From assembly GCA_946482595.1 (NCBI GenBank), contig CAMLSD010000008.1, positions 1 through 64,000 of the forward strand: a stretch of DNA of 64,000 nucleotides, given 5' to 3'. The stretch's first letter is position 1, and each line of letters starts with the position of its first letter. The translations under genes were made by a program, and so were the position numbers. Origin of the DNA: an uncultured Comamonadaceae bacterium (lineage in GTDB: Bacteria; Pseudomonadota; Gammaproteobacteria; Burkholderiales; Burkholderiaceae). This document shows, in pieces, positions 43,010-55,685 of the stretch. The notes below the pieces were generated by a model. That model ran no database searches. It worked only from the letters and a program-made list of their open reading frames with translations, and had not been told where the DNA came from.

Positions 43010-43366
43010 GTGTCGACCGCTGCCAACATCGTCGTGGGCCTCATCGGCCTGCTGCACGTCTACATCCTCGTGCTCGAGATGTTCCTCTGGGACAAGCCGG
43101 CCGGCATGAAGGCGTTTCGCCTGACGCCGGAGTTTGCCGCGCAGTCCAAGGCCCTGGCGGCCAACCAGGGACTCTACAACGGCTTTCTTGCTGCCGGCCT
43201 GTTCTGGGGCCTGAGCCTGGGCCCGGCCGGCACCAGCGTGAAGATGTTCTTCCTGCTGTGTGTGCTGGTGGCGGGTGTCTACGGTGCCATCACGGCCAGC
43301 CGCAAGATCCTGTTCATCCAGGCCGTGCCGGCCGCGATCGGCCTGACGCTGGTGTCAGTGAGCTGA
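43010..43366 (+). CDS. DUF1304-family membrane protein
   Basis: The 118-residue protein has four hydrophobic helices: IVVGLIGLLHVYILVLEMFLW, GLYNGFLAAGLFWGLSL, MFFLLCVLVAGVYGAITA and ILFIQAVPAAIGLTLVSV. The HxxIxxxEMxxW pattern is characteristic of DUF1304. The start is GTG with AGGGAGGGA upstream. The function is unknown. It converges with gshB and overlaps its end by 12 bases. Confidence 0.92.
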   Translation: MSTAANIVVGLIGLLHVYILVLEMFLWDKPAGMKAFRLTPEFAAQSKALAANQGLYNGFLAAGLFWGLSLGPAGTSVKMFFLLCVLVAGVYGAITASRKILFIQAVPAAIGLTLVSVS

Positions 43367-44311
43367 AGCCTCGAGCGCATCGACGAACACCCGGGCCACC
43401 GAAAAACCGGTCTGCTGTTCGATCTCCTGGAAGCAGGTCGGGCTGGTGACGTTGATCTCGGTGACCCGGTCGCCGATGATGTCCAGGCCGATCAGCAGCA
43501 GGCCGCGCGGGGCCAGCCGGGCGCCGATGTCGCGGGCGATCTCGCGGTCGCGCTCGGCCAGCGGCTGCGCCACGCCCTTGCCGCCGGCCGCCAGGTTGCC
43601 TCGGATCTCGCTGCCCTGCGGAATGCGCGCCAGCACGAACGGCACGGGTTCGCCGGCAATGATCAGCACACGCTTGTCGCCCAGCGAGATCTCGGGGATG
43701 AAACGCTGGACCATGACCGTGCGCGTGCCGCCGGCATTGAGCGTCTCGGTGATGCTGCCCAGGTTGAGCCCGTCGGGCCCGACGCGGAAGATGCCCATGC
43801 CCCCCATGCCGTCCAGCGGCTTCAGGATGATCTCGCCGTGCTCGGCATGGAACCGACGGATCTCGCCGGGGTCGCGTGTCACCAGCGTGGGCGTGACATG
43901 CTGCGGGAACTCCATCACCGCCAGCTTCTCCGGGTGATCGCGCAGTGAGGCCGGGCGGTTGATGACCCGCGCGCCTTCACGTTCGGCCTGCTCCAGCAGG
44001 TGGGTGGCATAGAAGTATTCGCTGTCGAAGGGCGGGTCCTTGCGCATCAGCACGATGTCGAACTCGGCCAGCACGACGGACTGCGCCTCGCCGGCCTCGT
44101 ACCAGTCGTAGACGCCTTCTCCGCTGCGACCGGTGAGCCGCAGTTCGCGTGCCATGGCACGCACGCGGTCGCCGCTGCGCCACCCGAGGCTGTCGCCTTC
44201 GCAGGCCCACAGCGTGTGGCCGCGGGCGGCTGCCTCGCGCATCATCGCAAAGGTCGAGTCCTTGTGGGTCTTGAAGGTGTCCAGCGGGTCGGCAACAAAC
44301 AGCAGCTTCAT
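43355..44311 (-). CDS. gshB: Glutathione synthetase
   Basis: GshB joins gamma-glutamylcysteine to glycine using ATP. The 318-residue ATP-grasp protein starts at MKLLFVADPLDTFKTHKDS (44311). It shows VLMRKDPPFDSEYF, NRPASLRDHPEKLAVMEFPQHVTPTL, LKPLDGMGGMGIFRV, NLAAGGKGVAQPL and GLLLIGLDIIGDRVTEINVTSPT. It is complete. A longer frame to 44386 lacks conservation. Confidence 0.96.
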   Translation of the reverse strand: MKLLFVADPLDTFKTHKDSTFAMMREAAARGHTLWACEGDSLGWRSGDRVRAMARELRLTGRSGEGVYDWYEAGEAQSVVLAEFDIVLMRKDPPFDSEYFYATHLLEQAEREGARVINRPASLRDHPEKLAVMEFPQHVTPTLVTRDPGEIRRFHAEHGEIILKPLDGMGGMGIFRVGPDGLNLGSITETLNAGGTRTVMVQRFIPEISLGDKRVLIIAGEPVPFVLARIPQGSEIRGNLAAGGKGVAQPLAERDREIARDIGARLAPRGLLLIGLDIIGDRVTEINVTSPTCFQEIEQQTGFSVARVFVDALEASAH

Positions 44312-44413
44312 GATGGTTCGCTCAGGGCGGGGCAGGCAAAGCCGTAGTGTTGCACCGTCGCCGCATCCATGCATCGCCGGGGGCACTGCCGGCGCGGCCG
44401 CCCCACGGGCCGG

Positions 44414-46294
44414 TCAAAGTGCCACCTTGGCGCCCAGCTCCACGACCCGGTTGGCCGGCAGGTTGAGGAAGTCGGCCGCCGCGGCCGCATTGCGGTGCAT
44501 GCTGGCAAAGAGCTTCTCGCGCCAGCCGGCCATGCCGCTGCCCAGCGTGGGGATCACGATGTCGCGCGACAGGAAATAGCTGGTCTGCATGTCGTCGAGC
44601 ACGACCCCGCGGCTGCGCAGCAGGGTCAGCGCCTCGGGGACGTCGGGGTCGTTCTTGAAGCCGAAGTGCAGCACCACCTGCCAGCAGTCGTGCCCGAGGG
44701 ACTCGACCTCCACCCGCCGGTCGAAACCGATCCACGGCACCTCATGGTGACGCACCGTGACGAACAGGTTGGTCTCGTGCAGCACCTTGTTGTGCTTGAG
44801 GTTGTGCAGCAGCGCATTGGGCGTGCTGCCCTTTTCGCTGTTGAGGAACACTGCCGTGCCCTCCACCCGCACCGGCGGGCTCACGAACACGGCATCCAGG
44901 AAGGACTTGAGCTCGATCGACTCGTCGCGCATGCGCTCGGACAGCAACTGACGGCCCTGCTTCCAGGTCATCATCAGCGTGAACATCACCAGGCCGATCA
45001 GGATGGGGAACCAGCCGCCGTCGAGGATCTTCACGGCATTGGCCGCAAAGAACAGCACGTCCACCGCAAAGAAGAACCCGGTGGCCGCCACACACAGGGC
45101 CCAGGGGTAGTTCCAGGCGTAACGGATCACGAAAAACGTCATCACCGTGGTGATGAGCATGTCGATGGTGACGGCAATGCCGTAGGCCGAGGCGAGCTCG
45201 CTGCTGGAGCCGAAGGCGACCACCGCCAGCACGATGCACACGTACAGCCCCCAGTTCACGAAGGGCACATAGATCTGGCCCGCCTCACGCACCGAGGTGT
45301 GCAGGATGCGCAGCCGCGGCAGGTAGCCCAGCTGGATCACCTGCTTGGTGACTGAAAACGCGGCCGAGATGAGCGCCTGCGAGGCGATCACCGTGGCGCA
45401 GGTGGCCAGCCCGATGAGCGGGTACAGCGCCCAGTGCGGCGCCATTTCGTAGAAGGGATTGTTGATGTTCTCGGGGTGGACCAGCAGCATCGCGCCCTGC
45501 CCGAAGTAGTTGATCACCAGCGCCGGCATCACGAGGTAGAACCACGCGTAGCGGATCGGCTTCTTGCCGAAGTGGCCGAGGTCGGCATACAGCGCCTCGG
45601 CCCCGGTGACGCACAGGATCACCGCCCCCAGTGCACCGAAGGCCACCGCCGGGAACTCGGCGATGAACAGCAGTGCGTGGTGCGGACTCAGCCCGCGCAG
45701 GATCGACCAGTTCTGGCTGATGTGGCTCAGGCCCATCAGGGCCAGCACACCGAACCACACCACGGTGATCGGGCCGAACAGCTTGCCCACCGAGGCCGTG
45801 CCGAGCTTCTGCACCGCAAACAGTGCAGTGAGCACGACCAGCGTGATCGGCACCACGAAGGGTTCGAGCGCCGGGGCGGCCACCTTCAGTCCCTCGACCG
45901 CGGACAGCACCGAGATCGCCGGTGTGATGACCCCATCGCCGAAAAAGATCGCCGTGCCGAAGATGCCGATCAGCAGCAGGCGCCGTCGCAGCACCGGGCG
46001 ATCCTTCACGGCCTGGGAGGCCAGCGCCAGCATCGCCACCAGGCCGCCCTCGCCGTTGTTGTCGGCGCGCAGGATCAGCAGCACGTACTTGAGCGAGACG
46101 ATCACCGTGATCGTCCAGAACATCAACGACAGGATGCCCAGGATGTTCGATTCGGTGACCGGAATGTGGCCGTGGGTGAAGACTTCCTTCAGCGCATACA
46201 GCGGGCTGGTGCCGATGTCGCCATAGACGACGCCGATGGCGCCAAGGGTCAGGGCGGCCAGCTTGGAGCCGGCGGGCGTGGCGTGGGATTGCAC
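44414..46294 (-). CDS. kup: Low-affinity potassium transporter Kup
   Basis: The proton-coupled K+ uptake protein has about 12 membrane helices followed by a cytoplasmic C-terminal domain. A GTG start at 46294 gives 626 residues, the usual length; an upstream ATG at 46381 would add 29 unlike residues. Motifs include [22 protein letters not shown], the helix-2 to helix-4 [18 protein letters not shown], and KRxRxLH-type RLRILHTS. It would supply K+ at neutral to acidic pH. Confidence 0.94.
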   Translation of the reverse strand: MQSHATPAGSKLAALTLGAIGVVYGDIGTSPLYALKEVFTHGHIPVTESNILGILSLMFWTITVIVSLKYVLLILRADNNGEGGLVAMLALASQAVKDRPVLRRRLLLIGIFGTAIFFGDGVITPAISVLSAVEGLKVAAPALEPFVVPITLVVLTALFAVQKLGTASVGKLFGPITVVWFGVLALMGLSHISQNWSILRGLSPHHALLFIAEFPAVAFGALGAVILCVTGAEALYADLGHFGKKPIRYAWFYLVMPALVINYFGQGAMLLVHPENINNPFYEMAPHWALYPLIGLATCATVIASQALISAAFSVTKQVIQLGYLPRLRILHTSVREAGQIYVPFVNWGLYVCIVLAVVAFGSSSELASAYGIAVTIDMLITTVMTFFVIRYAWNYPWALCVAATGFFFAVDVLFFAANAVKILDGGWFPILIGLVMFTLMMTWKQGRQLLSERMRDESIELKSFLDAVFVSPPVRVEGTAVFLNSEKGSTPNALLHNLKHNKVLHETNLFVTVRHHEVPWIGFDRRVEVESLGHDCWQVVLHFGFKNDPDVPEALTLLRSRGVVLDDMQTSYFLSRDIVIPTLGSGMAGWREKLFASMHRNAAAAADFLNLPANRVVELGAKVAL

Positions 46295-46438
46295 GAAGAA
46301 ACGCTCGTTGGGGCGAGGCGACCATTGTGCTCCCGGGGTGGCCTGCCCACGGGCCTCATGTTGCAGTGCAGCAACGCGCACTGCCCGGGCGGCTTGACAG
46401 GTCGTGCCGCAGGCCGCCCAGGTCGGGGTGCGCGCCGC

Positions 46439-47548
46439 TCAGGCAGCCGCCGTGTCCAGCGTCGGATAGTCGGTGTAGCCCTCAGCCCCGCCCCCGTACA
46501 GCTTGGGAACGTTCAGCCGGTTCAGCTCGGCCCCTTCGCGCAGGCGGCGGCCCAGGTCGGGGTTGCTGATGAACGGCCGGCCGATGGCCACCAGATCGGC
46601 CGCGCCGCTCTCGATCGCCTTCAGCGCCATCTCGCGGTCATACCCGTTGTTCACCATCCAGGGGCCGTGATAGCGGCTGCGAAGCTGCGCATAGTCGAAC
46701 GGGCGGCCCTGCTCGCTCAGGTCGCGCGGGCCGCCGGTCTGGCCTTCGATCACATGCACATACGCCAGCCCGAGGGTGTCGAGCTGCTCGACCACATGAT
46801 TGAACAGCGACTGCGGGTTGCTGTCGTGTGCGTCGTTGGACGGCGTCACCGGCGAGATGCGCACCCCCGTGCGCCCGGCACCGATCTCGGCGGTCACGGC
46901 ATGCATCACGTCCATCAGCAGGCGGCTGCGGTTCTCGATCGACCCCCCGTAGGCGTCAGTACGCCGGTTGCTGCCGTCCCGCAGGAACTGGTCGATCAGG
47001 TAACCGTTGGCCGCGTGGACCTCGACACCGTCGAAGCCGGCATCCATCGCGCAGCGCGCCGCATGCCGATAGGCCTCGACGATGCCCGGGATCTCGTCGA
47101 GCGCAAGCGCCCGCGGCTCGGACACCGGCTCGAACCCCTGGGCCGTGAAGGTCTTGGTGTCCGCCCGGATCGCCGACGGCGCCACCGGGGACTGCGCGCC
47201 GGGCAGCAGCGAGGTATGAGAGATGCGGCCCACGTGCCACAGCTGGATCACGATGCGCCCGCCGCGCTCGTGCACGGCATCGGTCACACGCTTCCAGCCG
47301 GCCACCTGTTCGGGCGTGTGGATGCCGGGGGTGTCGAGGTAGCCCTGGCCCATGGCGGTGACCTGGCTGGCTTCGGTGATGATCAGCCCGGCCCCGGTGT
47401 GGGGGTCGGCACGCTGCCGGTAGTACTCGACCATCAGGTCGGTGGGGGTCTGCCCGGCGCCGGCGCGATTGCGCGTGAGCGGCGCCATCACGAGGCGGGT
47501 GGCCAGGGGCATGTGGCCCAGCTGGAAGGGCTCGAAGAGGTGGGGCAT
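46439..47548 (-). CDS. Old-yellow-enzyme-family alkene reductase
   Basis: This 369-residue FMN flavoprotein of the NemA/OYE class reduces activated C=C bonds of enals, enones or nitro compounds. Motifs: FEPFQLGHMPLATRLVMAPLTRNRAG, QLWHVGRISH, the substrate-binding His/Asn of EVHAANGYLIDQFL, NRRTDAYGGSIENRSR, and GRPFISNPDLGRRL. The classical N-terminal Thr is in PLTRNR. No regulator adjoins it. Confidence 0.93.
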   Translation of the reverse strand: MPHLFEPFQLGHMPLATRLVMAPLTRNRAGAGQTPTDLMVEYYRQRADPHTGAGLIITEASQVTAMGQGYLDTPGIHTPEQVAGWKRVTDAVHERGGRIVIQLWHVGRISHTSLLPGAQSPVAPSAIRADTKTFTAQGFEPVSEPRALALDEIPGIVEAYRHAARCAMDAGFDGVEVHAANGYLIDQFLRDGSNRRTDAYGGSIENRSRLLMDVMHAVTAEIGAGRTGVRISPVTPSNDAHDSNPQSLFNHVVEQLDTLGLAYVHVIEGQTGGPRDLSEQGRPFDYAQLRSRYHGPWMVNNGYDREMALKAIESGAADLVAIGRPFISNPDLGRRLREGAELNRLNVPKLYGGGAEGYTDYPTLDTAAA

Positions 47549-47852
47549 GGGCGTGTGTCCTGCGCGGTGGTATCAAGACGCTCAAGCGTAGGCAAATCGG
47601 CCATCCCGCGCCCCCCGTGTCGCCAGCCGCCCGACTGGCGATCAGGGCGAGGCCGGCGTGCCTGCAGCGGCGCCGGCTCTGTGGTAAGGCGCAGTCGTCG
47701 CACGCCGACGTGCCAACAAGTTCACACCTGGGCGTGAACGATCGGCCCGAGGGAGCAGCACGAGACGCTGCATGAGGGTTCCACTGGGGGCGTGCAGGCA
47801 GTGCGGCTCCCTAGAATCGGCACGACATGGCCCCCCGGGGCCCCGCTGCCGA

Positions 47853-51077
<3,225 letters not shown>

Positions 51078-51098
51078 GCCGCACACGGACCACCACGC

Positions 51099-51638
51099 TC
51101 AGCCAGCAAACCCGCCTGCGTCGAGAAAGGCCTGTTCCTCGGGCGTGGTCGCCCGCCCGAGGATGCCGTTGCGGTGCGGGAAGCGCCCAAAGCGCCGGAC
51201 GATGTCACGATGCTCCAGCGCATGGCGCATCACCTGCGGCTCCAGGCGCTGGTGCAGCTCGACCGAACGGTCCTGGTCGGCCAGCAACTCCGAATGGGCC
51301 AGGGGCAGGTAGAAGAACAGCCGCAGTCCCACCTCCACCGCCATGTCGTGGCCGGCCACCACGGCCCGCTCCGTCACGCCGCGAGCCGCTTCGTCAGTGG
51401 CATACATGCGCGGCGTGCCGCGAAAGCAGTTGCGCGGGAACTGGTCGAGCAACAGCACCAACCCCAGCGCGTCTTCCGGGCGGACCTCCCAGTGCGCAAG
51501 CTGCCCGGCGGCGGCGGCCTCATGCGCGCTGAGAAACCGCTCCCGGAAGTCCGCATCGAAGGCGGGATCCTTGGTGAACCAGCGCCCCGGCCCGGCTTGC
51601 CGCCAGAACGCGACAACCTCGTTGGTGGGGGTGGTCAT
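51099..51638 (-). CDS. DUF924-family protein
   Basis: The 179-residue all-helical protein has the DUF924 pattern: VVAFWRQAGPGRWFTKDPAFDADFRERFL, ALGLVLLLDQFPRNCFRGT, LFFYLPLAHSE, and FGRFPHRNGILGR. The fold is TPR-like; no activity is known. Its ATG overlaps the uraA-type stop (ATGA), so the two genes are co-translated. Confidence 0.93.
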   Translation of the reverse strand: MTTPTNEVVAFWRQAGPGRWFTKDPAFDADFRERFLSAHEAAAAGQLAHWEVRPEDALGLVLLLDQFPRNCFRGTPRMYATDEAARGVTERAVVAGHDMAVEVGLRLFFYLPLAHSELLADQDRSVELHQRLEPQVMRHALEHRDIVRRFGRFPHRNGILGRATTPEEQAFLDAGGFAG

Positions 51639-52933
51639 GGCGCGGCCTGTCGGTTCGCGGCGGCATCGCGTCCGGCCAGCAGCGCATACAGCAGGATCGC
51701 GCCGAACGTGGCGGTTCCGATGCCACCGAGCGCAAAGCTGCCGATCTTCAGCGTGAAGTCGCCGGTGCCCAGGATCAGCGTGATGGCCGCCACGATCAGG
51801 TTGGTGTTGTTGCTGAAGTCGACCTTGTTGTCGACCCAGATCTTGGCGCCGGCAATGGCGATCAGGCCGAACACCACGATCGACACACCGCCCATCACCG
51901 CCAGCGGCACGGCCTGGATCAGCGCACCGAACTTCGGGCTGAAGCCCAGCAGGATGGCGATCAGCGCCGCCACCACGAACATGGCCGTCGAATAGATCTT
52001 CGTGGCTGCCATCACACCGATGTTCTCGGCGTAGGTGGTCACGCCGGTGCCACCCGAGGCGCCCGACACCATCGTCGCCACACCGTCTCCGATGAAGGCA
52101 CGCCCCATGTAGGGGTTCATGTCTCGCCCGGTCATCGCACTCACGGCCTTGATGTGGCCCAGGTTCTCGGCCACCAGGATCACCGCCACCGGCGCGATCA
52201 GCAGCATCGCCCCGGCGTCGAACACCGGCGCGGCAAAGCGCGGCAGGCCGAACCAGGCCGCGTTGGCGATGCCCGACAGGTCGATCGGCTTGCCCAGGCC
52301 CATGCCGTTGGTCAGCACCGCGTAGATCAGCGACGCGACGATCAGGCCCACCAGGATCAGCAGGCGCTGCGTCATGCCGCGGGTGAAGACGGCCACGGCC
52401 CCCACGCTCAGGAAGGTCACCGCCTGCATCCACGCATCGAACGCCGTGGGCGCCATGTTCTTGACCGGCACCTGGGCCAGGTTCAGGCCGATCACCGCCA
52501 CCACCGCCCCGGTGACCACCGGGGGCATGAAGCGCTCGATCCAGCCCGTGCCCACACCGGCAACGATCAGGCCGATCAGGGTGTAGAGCGCCCCGCAGGC
52601 GATGATGCCGCCCAGCGCAACCCCCAGGTTGGCATTCGGACCCTGGCCGGCATACCCGGTGGCGGCGATCACCACCCCGATGAAGGCAAAGCTCGACCCC
52701 AGGTAACTGGGCACCCGCCCGCCCACCACCACAAAAAAGATCAGCGTGCCGATGCCGCTCATCAGGATCGCCACATTGGGGTCGAACCCCATCAGCAGGG
52801 GCGCCAGCACCGTGGCGCCGAACATGGCCACCACGTGCTGGATGCCCATGGCCACCGTCTGCGGCCAGGGCAGCCGCTCGTCCGGCGCGATGATGCCCTC
52901 GGTCTTCTCGCGCCACTGGGGAAACAGGCTCAT
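51635..52933 (-). CDS. uraA: Uracil-xanthine permease (NCS2 family)
   Basis: This 432-residue NCS2 transporter has about 14 membrane segments. It starts at MSLFPQWREKTEGIIAPDERLPWPQTVAMGIQHVVAMFGATVLAPLLMG (52933). Other marks are GSSFAFIGVVIAATGYAG, LVAENLGHIKAVSAMTGRDMNPYMGRAFIGDG and GGTGVTTYAENIGVM. It imports uracil with protons; xanthine is an alternative. An in-frame extension to 53083 is unlikely. Confidence 0.92.
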   Translation of the reverse strand: MSLFPQWREKTEGIIAPDERLPWPQTVAMGIQHVVAMFGATVLAPLLMGFDPNVAILMSGIGTLIFFVVVGGRVPSYLGSSFAFIGVVIAATGYAGQGPNANLGVALGGIIACGALYTLIGLIVAGVGTGWIERFMPPVVTGAVVAVIGLNLAQVPVKNMAPTAFDAWMQAVTFLSVGAVAVFTRGMTQRLLILVGLIVASLIYAVLTNGMGLGKPIDLSGIANAAWFGLPRFAAPVFDAGAMLLIAPVAVILVAENLGHIKAVSAMTGRDMNPYMGRAFIGDGVATMVSGASGGTGVTTYAENIGVMAATKIYSTAMFVVAALIAILLGFSPKFGALIQAVPLAVMGGVSIVVFGLIAIAGAKIWVDNKVDFSNNTNLIVAAITLILGTGDFTLKIGSFALGGIGTATFGAILLYALLAGRDAAANRQAAP

Positions 52934-53242
52934 CCGGATCTCCTCGTTGTTGTCGATGAAGCACGCCGGGGGACCGGCAGTGCGCAGCGGGAGTGTAGGA
53001 GCATGGTGCAATGCACACATACGGGGCGCGCCCGGGGGCAAAAACAAACGGGCCTGTGGGCGCCCCCATGCGGTGGCGCTCACAGGCCCATGCGCTCGGG
53101 AAGTCGGCGGCCGGGGCTCTCGCTCTTCCTGCCCCGGCCGCTTCTTCCCCTCTTCCCCCGACGTCCCCAGAGACTGGTTGCTCAGTTCCGGGTTCTGGAA
53201 ACCCTGTGGGCTGCGGTCGAACCTGCCGCTGCCCTGTTCGTG
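52934..53242. other. Gap upstream of the uracil permease
   Basis: These 309 bases carry the probable uraA promoter region. A direct/inverted cluster around CACAGGCCCATGCG near 53080-53100 stands out weakly. No recognisable gene, terminator or known riboswitch is visible. Confidence 0.4.
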
Positions 53243-53419
53243 TTACCTGTGACGCAGACCCAGCGTGCGCTGGGCCGGCTCGGTGCGCGACTGCAGCACC
53301 TGGACCTGGCGCAAGCCGGCGCCCGTGGTCCGGGCTACCGCCCCGCCGGGGCTGACCCGGTCCGGGCGGGCGGCATGCCGCGCCAGCACACCTGGCGCCT
53401 GAGGCTTGATCGTGTTCAT
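53243..53419 (-). CDS. Weak candidate small protein (58 aa)
   Basis: The frame begins MNTIKPQAPGVLARHAARPD and its ATG overlaps the preceding candidate's stop (ATGA). It is arginine rich without recognisable motifs. The opposite strand is also open here, as often in GC-rich DNA, so coding is uncertain. Confidence 0.3.
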   Translation of the reverse strand: MNTIKPQAPGVLARHAARPDRVSPGGAVARTTGAGLRQVQVLQSRTEPAQRTLGLRHR

Positions 53420-53703
53420 GGCTGGACCCACCATTGGCTCGGTGCAAAGTCGGTGCACAGGAAGACCGGGGCCGCCGGTGCACCGCGGCCCAGGCGCTGC
53501 AGCGCGGCTTCAGCCCAGCTGGGGCCGGCGGCCTCGCTTGAACGTGGTGCCAGCCGGATCAGTGAGGACCAGCCACCACGGGCACGCGGCGCCTTGGCGC
53601 TGGAGGCCGCGGGCGTGCCGGTGGCCTGTGCCCGGCTGCGACGGGCGATCTGGCCGGACTGGGACGCGGCCGAGCCGCGCCGTTTGACACTCAGGATGCT
53701 CAT
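53416..53703 (-). CDS. Weak candidate hypothetical protein (95 aa)
   Basis: The frame begins MSILSVKRRGSAAS and contains WSSLIRLAPRSSEAAGPSWAEAALQRLG, ending FLCTDFAPSQWW. Third positions are mostly G or C, and it pairs with the next frame through an ATGA overlap. There is no clear ribosome site and no known family. The 277 bases beyond, up to the DUF456 gene, hold only short repeats of GGTTGTGTCA type. Confidence 0.35.
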   Translation of the reverse strand: MSILSVKRRGSAASQSGQIARRSRAQATGTPAASSAKAPRARGGWSSLIRLAPRSSEAAGPSWAEAALQRLGRGAPAAPVFLCTDFAPSQWWVQP

Positions 53704-53981
53704 CGCCGTACTGCCTGTGGGTGAGAGGTTCGTTGACTTTCGATGTGAAGTCAGTGGCAGCTTTCATGCCAAGGCCGCAAACGTAACCAATCCGGGTGGA
53801 TCGGCCCGCATGTCAGGCATTTGCTCACAGACGGTTACAGGTACGACCGGTTGAGTCAGTTTTTGTGTCAGGCCGGTGCCGGTTGTGTCAGCTCTGACCG
53901 GCAGTGCCTTGAGATCGGCCGCTCGGGCACCATGTGGGGCCGGTCAGATTGACATGCACCGAGTTTTCGAAAGGCCAGTCC

Positions 53982-54479
53982 ATGGACGCACAGATCGGGG
54001 GCGACGCCCTGTGGTGGATCCTCAGCGGCATCCTCATCCTGGTGGGAATCGCCGGCACCGTGCTGCCCGCCCTGCCCGGCGCCGGCCTGGTGCTGGCCGG
54101 TGTGCTGGTCGGGGCCTGGTCGGACGGTTTCACCCGGGTCTCGGGGCTCACCGTCGCGGTGATCGCCGTGCTGGCCGTGCTGGCCTGGGTGGTCGACTAT
54201 GTGGCGGCCATGCTCGGTGCACGGCGCGCCGGGGCCAGCCCGCTGGCGCTGGTCGGCGCGGCGCTGGGCACGGTGGCGGGCATCTTCACCGGTTTCATCG
54301 GCCTGATCTTCATGCCGCTGGTGGGCGCCATGGCCGGTGAGTACTGGGCCCGCCGCGACAGCGCACAGGCGGCCCAGGTGGGCCTGGCGACCTGGCTCGG
54401 GCTGCTGGTGGGCACCGTCGTGAAGCTCACGCTGGTGTTCATGATGGTGGGCATTTTTGTGGTCGCCTGGTGGGTGTGA
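53982..54479 (+). CDS. DUF456-family membrane protein
   Basis: The 165-residue protein has four or five hydrophobic helices: WWILSGILILVGIAGTVLPALPGAGLVLAGVL at the start, LTVAVIAVLAVLAWVVDYVAAMLGARRAGAS, VAGIFTGFIGLIFMPLVGAMAGEYWAR, and GTVVKLTLVFMMVGIFVVAWW. These match DUF456, a glycine-zipper membrane family of unknown function. The start has AAGG upstream. Confidence 0.93.
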   Translation: MDAQIGGDALWWILSGILILVGIAGTVLPALPGAGLVLAGVLVGAWSDGFTRVSGLTVAVIAVLAVLAWVVDYVAAMLGARRAGASPLALVGAALGTVAGIFTGFIGLIFMPLVGAMAGEYWARRDSAQAAQVGLATWLGLLVGTVVKLTLVFMMVGIFVVAWWV

Positions 54480-54553
54480 GGCCCCTGACCAGCCCGCGGC
54501 CCGGCGACGCCCGTGACGCGCCCGTGACGCGCCCGTAGCGCGCCCGTGGGGTG

Positions 54554-55432
54554 TCAGGGCGCCGCGACGAAATCGACCACCCGCGAGATCACGCCCGGGT
54601 CGCTCAGCAGCCGCCGGTGGCCCAGGCCGGTCGTCAGGTCCAGCCGTCCGTCGGGCAGCCAGTCGAGCAGGCGGTGGGCCTCCTGGACCGGCACCGTGCG
54701 GTCGTCGCGGTCGTGCACGACCAGCACCGGCACGGCAATGCGCGGGGCTGTCCAGCGCGCATGCATGCGGTCGAGCACCACGGCCTCGCGCGCCTCGATG
54801 TGCTGCACCATCGCATGCCGGGTCGACTCCTGCAGGCCGAACGCGGACGCATAGTCGCGTGTCACCTGGGTCAGGTCGGTGGGCGAGGCGATCGTCACCA
54901 GCCGTGTCGCCTGCAGGCCCCGGGCCGCCGCGACCAGGGCCGACGAGCCGCCCATCGAATGGCCGATCACCGCATGCACCTGCCCGGACCGGGCGGCAAG
55001 GTAGTCGAGCACCCGCGCGAACTGGGCCAGGGTCGTGCGCCAGCCGGCGCTGCGGCCATGCGCCGGCTGGTCGACCGCCACCGGCGCATAGCCGCGTGCC
55101 TGCAGCGCCTCGGCCAGGGGCGCCATCTGCAGGCCCCAGCCGCCCCAGCCGTGCGTCAGCAGCACCCGGGGCGCCTCGGGCGCAGCGTCCCAGGCATACA
55201 GCGTCAGGTTGCCCGTCTCGAACGGCAGGCGCCCGATGCGCACGCCCGCCCCGGGGCGGGCGGCGCGCGCCATCAGGCGGCCCTGCATCGGTGCACAGAA
55301 CACGGCGGCCGCCAGGCGGCCGGCCACCCGCGGGCCGAGCGGTTCGCTGCGACGCAGGCCCCAGCGCACCATCCGGAACCACGGGCTGGCGGCAAAACTC
55401 CGGCCGGCGGCCGTGATGGCCGGCTCAGCCAC
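54554..55432 (-). CDS. Alpha/beta-fold hydrolase
   Basis: The 292-residue hydrolase has LLTHGWGGWGLQMAPLAEAL (oxyanion region), nucleophile elbow VIGHSMGGSSALVAA (Ser), acid in LVVHDRDDRTVPVQEAH, and catalytic His in TGLGHRRLLSDP. I chose the GTG at 55432 because it overlaps the stop of the small upstream gene; other possible starts are 55486 and 55372. The substrate is unknown. It probably belongs to the TetR-controlled unit starting at 55580. Confidence 0.88.
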   Translation of the reverse strand: MAEPAITAAGRSFAASPWFRMVRWGLRRSEPLGPRVAGRLAAAVFCAPMQGRLMARAARPGAGVRIGRLPFETGNLTLYAWDAAPEAPRVLLTHGWGGWGLQMAPLAEALQARGYAPVAVDQPAHGRSAGWRTTLAQFARVLDYLAARSGQVHAVIGHSMGGSSALVAAARGLQATRLVTIASPTDLTQVTRDYASAFGLQESTRHAMVQHIEAREAVVLDRMHARWTAPRIAVPVLVVHDRDDRTVPVQEAHRLLDWLPDGRLDLTTGLGHRRLLSDPGVISRVVDFVAAP

Positions 55433-55580
55433 GGCGCACCCCGGTGCCCCCGCAGCGGCGCTCGCCGAACACCAGGCTGAAGTCATCGTTGTGGCGCGGC
55501 ACGCCCTGCCACACCTTGCGGGCCAGCCAGCCCAGACGGGCCACGACGGCCACCACCAGCAGTGCGATCACGATCAGCAT
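55425..55580 (-). CDS. Small single-pass membrane protein (51 aa)
   Basis: The product starts MLIVIALLVVAVVARLGWLARKVWQ and ends in a basic, Cys-containing tail (GERRCGGTGVRRG). One membrane helix covers residues 2-16. CAGGAGAAAATC precedes the ATG, a strong ribosome site. Its stop overlaps the GTG of the alpha/beta hydrolase. A TetR-type palindrome lies 15 bases upstream of the start, so expression is likely repressed by the next TetR protein. Confidence 0.75.
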   Translation of the reverse strand: MLIVIALLVVAVVARLGWLARKVWQGVPRHNDDFSLVFGERRCGGTGVRRG

Positions 55581-55594
55581 GATTTTCTCCTGTT

Positions 55595-55610
55595 TCGCAC
55601 GGTCGTGCGA
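55595..55610. promoter_or_regulatory. TetR-type operator before the small membrane protein gene
   Basis: The palindrome TCGCACG-GT-CGTGCGA lies 15 bases from the ATG at 55580. Its core, ACGGTCGTGC, recurs in the promoter of the adjacent TetR gene (56305-56334, opposite orientation). The match of 13 of 14 bases implies one regulator controls both. Confidence 0.7.
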
Positions 55611-55685
55611 GATTGGGTCAAAACAAGGCACCTTGTGGGTGCCGCTCGGGGAAACTTGTCTCGGGTTGAACGGGCCGCCGCAGCC

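Noticed and set aside
45434..47737. 767-codon plus-strand frame
   Set aside because: Antisense shadow of kup and the alkene reductase; no recognisable domain.
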